From Anaerolineae bacterium CG2_30_64_16 (GTDB taxonomy: Bacteria > Chloroflexota > Anaerolineae > CG2-30-64-16), in the NCBI GenBank assembly GCA_001871755.1, contig MNXL01000175.1:1-21814 (forward strand): a stretch of 21,814 nt of DNA. Direction: 5' to 3'. Of this stretch, positions 15,227 to 21,053 are shown piece after piece; within the stretch, counting starts at the first letter, position 1; the number at the start of each line of letters is the position of its first letter. The position numbers and the translations under genes were made by a program. The notes under the pieces were generated by a model. That model made no database searches. It saw nothing but the letters and a program-made list of their open reading frames with translations, and had not been told where the DNA came from.

Positions 15227-16234
15227 TCACCATGGACAGGCCGTGGTCGACTCGCGCACCACGAGCTCGCCCGGTAACCACCGATTGCTGACCTCGTCAC
15301 CCTTGAGCAAGGCCAGGACCATCTCCACGGCCGCGCGTCCCATGTCCGCTTTGGGCTGGCGGACGGTGGTCAGAGTCGGCGTGACAAACTCGGTGGCTTC
15401 GATGTCGTCGAACCCCATCAGACTGACCTGATCCGGGATCGCGATCCCCTGTTTGCGCGCTTCGAGCAACGCGCCGATGGCGATGACGTCGTTGTAGGCG
15501 AAGATGGCGGATGGGTTGGCCGGCAGGAGCATTTCCAGCCCCAGGCGTCCGGCTGAGAGATCGTTCGCGGCTTGCGGCAGCACGCTGAGGCTGGGGTCGG
15601 GTGTCACCGCGCGGCGTGCCAGGGCTTGCCGGTACCCCGCTTTGCGCCGCTTGCAGGAGACCGACCGCGTCTCCGAGCCGATATGGCCGATCCGGCGATG
15701 CCCTAACTGGAGCAGGTGCTCAACGGCCAGTTCGGCGCCTTGTGTGTCATCGACGGCGATGGAATACAGGTATCTGCCTTCGTGTTGGCTGTTGATCAGC
15801 ACGATCGGGACGCCGAACTCCGCGAGCGCGTCCCCATAGAGGCTGCCCACGCGCGAAGACGTCACGATCACGGCGTCGACGCGGCGCTGGCGGAAAACGC
15901 GCACCACCGCCATCTCGCGGTCCGCTTGATTCCTTGATGAACTCAAGAAGACGCTGTAGCCGGCCTCGTGCGCGGCATCTTCGATCCCGTTGACGACCTG
16001 GGTGACGAACGGGTCTCCGATAGTCGTGACCACGACCCCAATCGTTTTGGTGCGGCCCATCACCAGGCTGCGCGCCGCCTCGTTCGGGTAATAACCCATC
16101 TCCCTGGCCAGGGTCAGGATCCGGGCGCGCGTGGCCGCGCTGACACGCCCGGCGCCACGGATGGCACGGCTCACGGTGGAATGGCTGACGCCGGCTGCTG
16201 TCGCAAGATCCTTGATCGAAACCGGGCTGGGCAT
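15227..16234 (-). CDS. LacI-family transcriptional repressor (leftward paralog)
   Basis: Repressor of 335 aa. An N-terminal helix-turn-helix occupies residues 7-26 (SIKDLATAAGVSHSTVSRA), a hinge helix follows at about 52-62 (AARSLVMGRT), and the rest is a ribose-binding-protein-like effector domain ending with LMGFDDIEATEFVTPTLTTV and VVRESTTACPW. It heads the minus-strand cluster that contains the CUT2 importer, and a divergent promoter region separates it from a second LacI gene. Its recognition helix (SHSTVSRA, residues 17-24) is identical to that of the second LacI, so both probably bind the same CACACGTGTG-type operators. The effector may be inositol or an inositol-pathway intermediate; this is inference from context. 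The start ATG at 16234 has only a weak AGGT upstream, but begins directly before the HTH as usual. Confidence 0.94.
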   Translation of the reverse strand: MPSPVSIKDLATAAGVSHSTVSRAIRGAGRVSAATRARILTLAREMGYYPNEAARSLVMGRTKTIGVVVTTIGDPFVTQVVNGIEDAAHEAGYSVFLSSSRNQADREMAVVRVFRQRRVDAVIVTSSRVGSLYGDALAEFGVPIVLINSQHEGRYLYSIAVDDTQGAELAVEHLLQLGHRRIGHIGSETRSVSCKRRKAGYRQALARRAVTPDPSLSVLPQAANDLSAGRLGLEMLLPANPSAIFAYNDVIAIGALLEARKQGIAIPDQVSLMGFDDIEATEFVTPTLTTVRQPKADMGRAAVEMVLALLKGDEVSNRWLPGELVVRESTTACPW

Positions 16235-16336
16235 CGTATCGACCTGTGGGGCGAATCTGCGCGTTTGACGAAAGGGTCGATCCTCTCAGTGACCGGAGGG
16301 CGGGTCGTCGGCTACGAAGGTTTGATATCGATTCGA

Positions 16337-16348
16337 GCACACGTGTGC
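16337..16348. promoter_or_regulatory. LacI-type operator palindrome O1
   Basis: GCACACGTGTGC is a perfect 12-bp palindrome with a central CG, a hallmark of LacI-family operators. It begins about 15 bp downstream of the minus-strand -10 box, at roughly +8 to +19 of the leftward transcript, where a bound repressor would block transcription of the leftward lacI and transporter genes. Confidence 0.75.
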
Positions 16349-16362
16349 GCACATTGGTTAGC

Positions 16363-16391
16363 AGTATAGCAGTTCTGTCCATGTTTGTCAA
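16363..16391 (-). promoter_or_regulatory. Leftward sigma70-type promoter for lacI and CUT2 transporter operon
   Basis: On the minus strand a perfect -35 TTGACA (16391-16386) is followed after 17 bp by TATACT (16368-16363). This is a near-consensus housekeeping promoter. The expected start of transcription is near 16356, giving a leader of about 120 nt before the leftward lacI start codon. Confidence 0.8.
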
Positions 16392-16399
16392 GAGGCAAA

Positions 16400-16429
16400 T
16401 TGACAGGTCAGTGGGGAATGTGGTATAGT
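16400..16429 (+). promoter_or_regulatory. Rightward sigma70-type promoter for second lacI (and possibly iol genes)
   Basis: TTGACA at 16400-16405 and TATAGT at 16424-16429 are separated by 18 bp. The two -35 boxes of this divergent pair lie only 8 bp apart, so a single protein bound between them could affect both. The expected transcription start is near 16436, just before the second operator. Confidence 0.8.
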
Positions 16430-16440
16430 GTCACCTCGGT

Positions 16441-16452
16441 ACACACGTGTGC
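16441..16452. promoter_or_regulatory. LacI-type operator palindrome O2
   Basis: ACACACGTGTGC differs from O1 at one position and contains the same CACACGTGTG core. It lies at roughly +6 to +17 of the rightward transcript, mirroring the geometry of O1 on the other side. The centre-to-centre distance to O1 is 104 bp, close to ten helical turns. Confidence 0.75.
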
Positions 16453-16501
16453 AACCAAACGAGCCGTAGAGCAAGTTCGCCTTCTTTTTTTGACACTCAG
16501 T

Positions 16502-16513
16502 GGACACGTGTGC
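16502..16513. promoter_or_regulatory. LacI-type operator palindrome O3
   Basis: GGACACGTGTGC keeps the ACACGTGT core and the outer G/C of O1 and differs by two positions. It lies 14 bp before the GTG start of the second lacI, so repressor here could block elongation or translation initiation. Its centre is 61 bp from O2, about six helical turns. Confidence 0.65.
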
Positions 16514-16527
16514 AGGCAGGTGGAACC

Positions 16528-17556
16528 GTGAAGGCCTCGATCAAGGATATTGCCAGGGTGGCCGGCGTGTCGCATTCGACCGTCTCTCGGGCGTTGAGCG
16601 ACAGTCCGGTCGTCAACCCGGAAACCAGGGCGCGGATCAAGCGCCTGGCTCGGGAGATGGGCTACTCGCCGGACGCCGGCGCGCGCGGCCTGGTGATGGG
16701 GCGCACGCTGACGATCGGGGTGGTCGTCACCACGATCTCCGATCCATTTATCGCGGAGGTGGTGCAGGGTGTCGAGAGCACGGCTTTCAAGAACGGGTAC
16801 ACCGTTATCCTGGCCAGCTCGGGCGCCGAGCCTGAGCGGGAAGTCGCCGCCGTGGAGATGTTGCGCTCCAAGCGCGTCGACGGCGTGATCGTCACGGCCT
16901 CTCGAGTTGGCGCGCTGTACAAGGAGCACCTCACCCGGATCGAGGTGCCGGTCGTGCTGCTCAACAATCATGGTGAGAGTGGCGGCCCCTACACCTTTTC
17001 GGTGCGTGTGGATGACCGGCATGGCGGCTATCTCGCTACCCGACACCTGGTGGAGCGGGGACATCGCAGGATCGCCTATGTCAGCGTGGGGGAAGCCGGG
17101 CATAGCTCCGACCGAGAGCGGCAGGCCGGTTATTGCCAGGCGTTGACCGAGGCTGGCCTCCCGTGTGATCCGGCGCTGGTCTTTGCCGGCAATGGGCGGT
17201 GGGATGGCGGGGAGCGCGTATTGCCCTTGCTGTGCGCACCTCCTGAGCCGCCCACCGCGGTTTTCTGCTTCAACGACATGACCGCGGTTGGGCTGTTACG
17301 GTCGGCGCGGGCTGCTGGGCTATCCGTTCCTGAAGACCTGGCAGTCGTTGGTTTTGACGACATCCCGATCGCCTCCTACGTCGTGCCCTCGTTGACCACG
17401 ATCGCCCAACCGAAGTTCGAGCTCGGCGAAAAGGCGATGCAGATGGTGTGGATCCTGATCGAGGCGCAACGGGAGACTGCCACGCCCCAAGTGCATGACA
17501 CGATTTTGCAGGGCAGACTGGTGGTGCGGGAATCGTCGGTCGGCAGGAGTGAGTAG
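16528..17556 (+). CDS. LacI-family transcriptional repressor (rightward paralog)
   Basis: Repressor of 342 aa from a GTG start, chosen because MKASIKDIARVAGVSHSTVSRAL then begins directly at the helix-turn-helix and a GCAGGTGG sequence lies just upstream. An upstream GTG at 16447 lies inside operator O2 and would add 27 residues without conservation, so it is rejected. The hinge helix (ARGLVMGRT) and effector domain (GVVVTTISDPF, AVVGFDDIPIASYVVPSLTTI) are complete. It closely resembles the leftward LacI throughout; the HTH recognition residues are the same but the hinge differs at several positions. It stands at the head of the iol genes, 185 bp before iolM, and is probably autoregulated through O2 and O3. 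The ligand is not known. Confidence 0.94.
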   Translation: MKASIKDIARVAGVSHSTVSRALSDSPVVNPETRARIKRLAREMGYSPDAGARGLVMGRTLTIGVVVTTISDPFIAEVVQGVESTAFKNGYTVILASSGAEPEREVAAVEMLRSKRVDGVIVTASRVGALYKEHLTRIEVPVVLLNNHGESGGPYTFSVRVDDRHGGYLATRHLVERGHRRIAYVSVGEAGHSSDRERQAGYCQALTEAGLPCDPALVFAGNGRWDGGERVLPLLCAPPEPPTAVFCFNDMTAVGLLRSARAAGLSVPEDLAVVGFDDIPIASYVVPSLTTIAQPKFELGEKAMQMVWILIEAQRETATPQVHDTILQGRLVVRESSVGRSE

Positions 17557-17612
17557 GCTGGAAGCCGCTCGGGCCGCCGTTCGACCCGCTCGTCCGAGCC
17601 GCTCACGATGCA

Positions 17613-17687
17613 GTCTCCTGACCGTGCCCGCTTTGGCGGCCCGCTTTGGCGGCCCTGGCGAGGCCTTCGGTGGCTCGGTCAGGAGAC
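17613..17687. repeat. 12-bp inverted repeat enclosing 13-bp tandem repeats, upstream of iolM
   Basis: GTCTCCTGACCG (17613-17624) and CGGTCAGGAGAC (17676-17687) are exact inverse complements 51 bp apart. Between them GCCCGCTTTGGCG occurs twice head-to-tail (17626-17638 and 17639-17651), followed by a partial third copy. The element fills the gap between the second lacI and iolM. It has no T-run, and its function is unknown. Confidence 0.6.
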
Positions 17688-17741
17688 CGGCCACAGCTAC
17701 ATCACGGTAGGTCACTATACACAACCAGGAGGGAAGCAGCC

Positions 17742-18902
17742 ATGAAAGGCTTGGTGTTGGATGCAAAGTGGGAGCCCAAGGCGGGCTACCCGGTATCTGA
17801 CTGGGAGAAGCAGACTGGCAAGGCGATCTCCGGCAACAGCATCTGGCGCCATCCGAAGCTGGAAGTGCGCGAATGGCCTGACCCCACCCCGGGACCGAAC
17901 GACGTGGTGCTGGCGGTCCAGGCGTGTGGCGTCTGCGGGTCGGATATGCACTTCTACGAGACCGATAAGGATGACTATGTGCTCTACCCCGGCCTGACCA
18001 GGTTCCCCACCATTTTGGGGCACGAGTTCGCTGGCAAGGTCGTGGAGGTGGGACCGCAGGTGAAGACCGTCAAGGCCGGCGACATGGTCACCTCGGAGGA
18101 GATGATCTGGTGCGGCCGCTGCATCCCTTGTCGCAACGGCTACCCCAACCACTGCACCAACCTGGAAGAGATCGGCTTCACCATCCCCGGCGCGTTCGCC
18201 ACCTACATCGCGGTGGACGAGAAGTATTGCTGGCCGATCAACGCCATCGCCGAGCGGTTTGGCAGCGAGGAGAAGGCGTATGAGGTTGGCGCGTTGACGG
18301 AACCCACCACTGTGGCCTACAACGGGATGATCGAGCGGGCGGGCGGCTTCCGGCCCGGCCACTACGTCAGCGTTTTCGGCGCCGGCCCCATCGGCCTGGC
18401 CGCCATCGGCATCGCCCGGGCGGCCGGCGCGGGCAAGATCGTGGCCTTCGAGGTGTCCGCCCCGCGACGGGAGCTGGCCAGGAAAGTCGGCGCGGACTTC
18501 GTTTACGACCCGCGCGAGGTCAGCGCGGGCGACCGGCTGATGGACTTGAGCCAGGGCCAGGGTTTCAACTTCCACGTCGAGGCGGCCGGCGCGCCCCATC
18601 TGACCATTCCAGAGATGGAGAAAGCGCTGGCGATCAATGCCAAGATCGTTCAGATCGGTCGCGGCGCGCAACGGGTCCCGATGTACCTGGAGACGTTCCA
18701 GGTGCGGCGCTCCCAGGTGTTCGGCGCGCAGGGCCATTCCGGCCACGAGACCTTCCCCAACGTCATCCGGCTGGTGGCCTCGGGCCGGCTGGACCTGAGC
18801 CCCATCATCACCGCGCGCTACGAGTTGAAGGACACGGTCGCGGCGATCGCCCAGTCCACCCAGCGGACCGACGGCAAGATCATGGTGAAACCCAACGCGT
18901 AG
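17742..18902 (+). CDS. iolM: scyllo-inosose 3-dehydrogenase (zinc-dependent alcohol dehydrogenase family)
   Basis: NAD-dependent dehydrogenase of 386 aa that would oxidise scyllo-inosose (2-keto-myo-inositol) to 3-dehydro-scyllo-inosose, the second step of the Thermotoga-type inositol pathway. It is a medium-chain zinc enzyme: catalytic zinc ligands Cys65 (ACGVCGSDMH) and His94-Glu95 (ILGHEFAG), four structural-zinc cysteines at 124, 127, 130 and 138, and Rossmann motif GAGPIG at 213-218. The N-terminal extension before the GroES-like fold (MKGLVLDAKWEPKAGYP...) and FYETDKDDYVLYPGLTRFPT match the IolM group rather than threonine or sorbitol dehydrogenases. The start at 17742 is set by AGGAGGGAAGC. 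The adjacent iolG, iolO and iolN genes make the assignment strong; on sequence alone another polyol dehydrogenase remains possible. Confidence 0.87.
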   Translation: MKGLVLDAKWEPKAGYPVSDWEKQTGKAISGNSIWRHPKLEVREWPDPTPGPNDVVLAVQACGVCGSDMHFYETDKDDYVLYPGLTRFPTILGHEFAGKVVEVGPQVKTVKAGDMVTSEEMIWCGRCIPCRNGYPNHCTNLEEIGFTIPGAFATYIAVDEKYCWPINAIAERFGSEEKAYEVGALTEPTTVAYNGMIERAGGFRPGHYVSVFGAGPIGLAAIGIARAAGAGKIVAFEVSAPRRELARKVGADFVYDPREVSAGDRLMDLSQGQGFNFHVEAAGAPHLTIPEMEKALAINAKIVQIGRGAQRVPMYLETFQVRRSQVFGAQGHSGHETFPNVIRLVASGRLDLSPIITARYELKDTVAAIAQSTQRTDGKIMVKPNA

Positions 18903-18909
18903 GAATGTT

Positions 18910-18975
18910 AGCCTTGCGAAGGTTCCCGAAGACGCCATTTCTAGCCCAAGTCGGGGCAAAAACCTTCGCAAGGCT
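18910..18975. repeat. 15-bp inverted repeat pair with 36-bp spacer between iolM and iolG
   Basis: AGCCTTGCGAAGGTT (18910-18924) and AACCTTCGCAAGGCT (18961-18975) are exact inverse complements. Each arm is also a small hairpin (CCTT-GCG-AAGG). This resembles a pair of REP units facing each other, as in REPIN-type elements. It could fold in the iolM-iolG transcript; no T-run follows, so read-through to iolG is expected. Confidence 0.65.
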
Positions 18976-19010
18976 GTACAAATCTGAGATCAGAGAACGG
19001 AGGGACATGC

Positions 19011-20042
19011 ATGAAGCAAAGGATCAACGTGGGGGTGATCGGCGCGGGGCGAATCGGGCGGTTGCATGCCCAGAACGTGATGTATCGCATCCCCGAGGCC
19101 AATTTGGTCGCCGTGTCGGATATTTTCGGCGAAGCCGCGGATAAGCTGGCCGCCGAGCTAGGGATTCCGGCCGCGCACCAGGACCACCGCCGCATCCTGG
19201 AGGACAAGCGCATCGACGCGGTCTTGATTTGCTCCAGCACCAACACGCACGCCCAGATGATCGAGGAGGCGGCCGAGGCCGGCAAGCAGATCTTCTGCGA
19301 GAAGCCGATCGCGCTGGACCTGGCCAGGATCGACCACGCGCTGGCGACCGTCGAGCGGGCGGGCGTGAAGCTCCAGGTGGGCTTCAACCGGCGCTTCGAC
19401 CCCAACTTCCGGCGTGTCCAGGCGGTCGTCGCGTCGGGGGGGATCGGGACGCCGCACCTGTTGCGCATCACCAGCCGTGACCCCGAGCCGCCGCCCATCG
19501 AGTATGTCAAGGTATCCGGCGGCATTTTCCTGGACATGACCATCCACGATTTCGACATGGCCCGCTTCCTGATCGGGGCCGAGGTCGAGTCGCTCTATGT
19601 GGCGGCCGGCGTCCTGGTGGATCCGGCGATCGGCGCGGCCGGCGACGTGGACACCGCGATCATCACCCTGCACTTCGCCAACGGTGTGCTGGGCGCCATC
19701 GACAACAGCCGCAAGGCGGTCTACGGCTACGATCAGCGCGCCGAGGTGTTCGGCTCCGAGGGCATGGTCGCCACCCGCAACAACACCCCCGATTCCGCGG
19801 TCGTGAGCAACGCCACCGGTGTGCACGGCCCGCTGCCGCTCAACTTCTTCATGGAGCGCTACACCGAGTCCTACATCGCCGAGATGAAGGCCTTCATCGA
19901 GTGCATCGTTCAGGACACGCCGCCGCCGGTCACCGGCCTGGACGGCCGCATCCCGGTGGTGATGGGGTACGCGGCGAAGCAGTCGTTGGCTGAGAAGCGG
20001 CCGGTCAGGCTGAGTGAGGTTGATGTGAAAGGTAGGGCGTGA
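19011..20042 (+). CDS. iolG: myo-inositol 2-dehydrogenase (Gfo/Idh/MocA family)
   Basis: NAD-dependent enzyme of 343 aa that oxidises myo-inositol to scyllo-inosose, the first step of inositol catabolism. The N-terminal Rossmann domain opens VGVIGAGRIGRLHAQN. Catalytic Lys98 sits in CEKPIALD (residues 96-103). The substrate-binding Asp175 and His179 lie in GGIFLDMTIHDFDMARF, matching the Asp172/His176 pair of the Bacillus enzyme. Later NSRKAVYGYDQRAEVFGSEG is typical of IolG. The ATG at 19011 has CGGAGGG 7 nt upstream; an ATG at 19006 is out of frame. The stop codon lies inside the first unit of a heptamer repeat array that fills the gap to iolO. Confidence 0.9.
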   Translation: MKQRINVGVIGAGRIGRLHAQNVMYRIPEANLVAVSDIFGEAADKLAAELGIPAAHQDHRRILEDKRIDAVLICSSTNTHAQMIEEAAEAGKQIFCEKPIALDLARIDHALATVERAGVKLQVGFNRRFDPNFRRVQAVVASGGIGTPHLLRITSRDPEPPPIEYVKVSGGIFLDMTIHDFDMARFLIGAEVESLYVAAGVLVDPAIGAAGDVDTAIITLHFANGVLGAIDNSRKAVYGYDQRAEVFGSEGMVATRNNTPDSAVVSNATGVHGPLPLNFFMERYTESYIAEMKAFIECIVQDTPPPVTGLDGRIPVVMGYAAKQSLAEKRPVRLSEVDVKGRA

Positions 20043-20163
20043 AGCGTGGAGCGTGAGGCGTGGAGCGTGGAGCGTGAAGCGTGAAGCGTAAAGCGTAAAG
20101 CGTGAAGCGTGAAGCGTAAAGCAGTAAAGCGTAAAACGTGAAGCGTAAAGCGTAAAACGTAAC
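20037..20163. repeat. Heptamer tandem repeat array (GCGTGAA/GCGTAAA), about 18 units
   Basis: Starting at the last codons of iolG, 7-bp units follow one another: mainly GCGTGAA, GCGTAAA and GCGTGGA, with one 8-bp unit (GCAGTAAA at 20121-20128) and two units beginning ACGT near the right end. The GTGGA forms cluster at the left and the GTAAA forms at the right, suggesting stepwise expansion. It ends about 20 bp before iolO and leaves that gene's GGAGGT (20172-20177) intact. It is not coding on the plus strand. Confidence 0.9.
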
Positions 20164-20182
20164 GATGGGCTGGAGGTGAGCG

Positions 20183-21016
20183 GTGCAACTGGGTTTTCAC
20201 GGCGCGACGACGATGTTGGCGGATCTTGAGACCGACGTGGTTGCGTCCGCGCACGCGGGGTTTGGCGCATTGGAGCTGTGGGCGGCCAAGGTGGATCGCT
20301 TCCTGGCCGATCATTCGCTGGCCGACCTGAGGATGCTGTTCCAGGGCCACGGTGTCGTCCCCCTCACGCTGAACTCAATCGAGTTCATCGCATTCCGGGA
20401 GGATGAGTATGCGCGGATACAGGCCCGCTGCCGGGAGTTGTGCAAGATCGCCCAGGCCATTGGCTGCCCCACGGTGGTTGTCGTGCCCAGCCCCACCCCT
20501 GATCGCGACCTGCCGTGGGCGGATGCGGTGGCCGAATACGTGCGGGTCTTGCGAGACCTGAGCGACATCGCCGGCCCGTACGGGGTGAAGCTGGCCTTCG
20601 AATTCCTGGGGTTCGGCTGGTGTTCGGTGCGCACCCCGCGCGCGGCCCAGCAGATCGTGGCGGCGACCGATCGGGCCAACGTGGGCATGGTGCTCGACGC
20701 CGCGCATTTCTACGGCGGCGGCGGCTTGTTGAGCGAGATCGCTGCGCTCGATCCGGTGCGCATCTTTGCCTTCCACCTGGATGACCTGGAGGACGGCCCC
20801 AAAGAGGCGATCACCGATGCGACGCGCGTGCTGCCTGGGATGGGGGTGGCGCCGCTGACCGAAATCTGTGCGCGGCTGCGGGGGATCGACTATGACGGTC
20901 CATGCTCCATCGAGCTGTTCCGCCCGGAGTACTGGGCCTGGGATCCGAAGGTCACGGCGGTGCGGGCGCGTGAGGCCGCAGTCAAAGTGCTGTCACCTTA
21001 TTTCTCGATCGTGTAG
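20183..21016 (+). CDS. iolO: 5-dehydro-L-gluconate epimerase (xylose isomerase-like TIM barrel)
   Basis: A 277-aa TIM-barrel protein of the sugar phosphate isomerase/epimerase (AP endonuclease 2) superfamily. In the Thermotoga pathway IolO converts 5-dehydro-L-gluconate to D-tagaturonate. Likely metal ligands are Glu140 (LAFEFLGF), Asp172 (MVLDAAHFY), His198 (FAFHLDD) and Glu244 (CSIELFRP), spaced as in the family. The GTG at 20183 is the start because GGAGG lies 6 nt upstream and the first strand (MQLGFHGATTM) begins there. It is followed by iolN after 37 bp. On sequence alone the superfamily is broad (IolE, IolH, hydroxypyruvate isomerase). The choice of IolO rests on the neighbouring iolM, iolG and iolN and on the length, so the symbol is somewhat less certain than for those genes. 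Confidence 0.8.
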   Translation: MQLGFHGATTMLADLETDVVASAHAGFGALELWAAKVDRFLADHSLADLRMLFQGHGVVPLTLNSIEFIAFREDEYARIQARCRELCKIAQAIGCPTVVVVPSPTPDRDLPWADAVAEYVRVLRDLSDIAGPYGVKLAFEFLGFGWCSVRTPRAAQQIVAATDRANVGMVLDAAHFYGGGGLLSEIAALDPVRIFAFHLDDLEDGPKEAITDATRVLPGMGVAPLTEICARLRGIDYDGPCSIELFRPEYWAWDPKVTAVRAREAAVKVLSPYFSIV

Positions 21017-21053
21017 TATATTCCAATCCAAACATATCAACGGAGGGAAACCC

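Noticed and set aside
16447..16527. Upstream GTG start for the rightward LacI
   Set aside because: It lies inside operator O2 and adds 27 residues ahead of the helix-turn-helix, where LacI proteins normally begin.
17716..17721. TATACA as a -10 box for iolM
   Set aside because: No -35-like hexamer lies 16-18 bp upstream, so a sigma70 promoter here is not supported.
17715..18971. Minus-strand frame of 418 codons opposite iolM
   Set aside because: It mirrors the complete iolM gene and runs into the inverted repeat; no motif or ribosome-binding site supports it.
20037..20163. Heptamer array as a CRISPR
   Set aside because: The units are 7 bp with no spacers; CRISPR repeats are over 20 bp and separated by unique spacers.
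19158..20270. Minus-strand frame of 370 codons with repeated FTLHASR-like residues
   Set aside because: The repeats are the heptamer array translated in reverse, and the rest is antisense to iolG. It is not a repeat protein.
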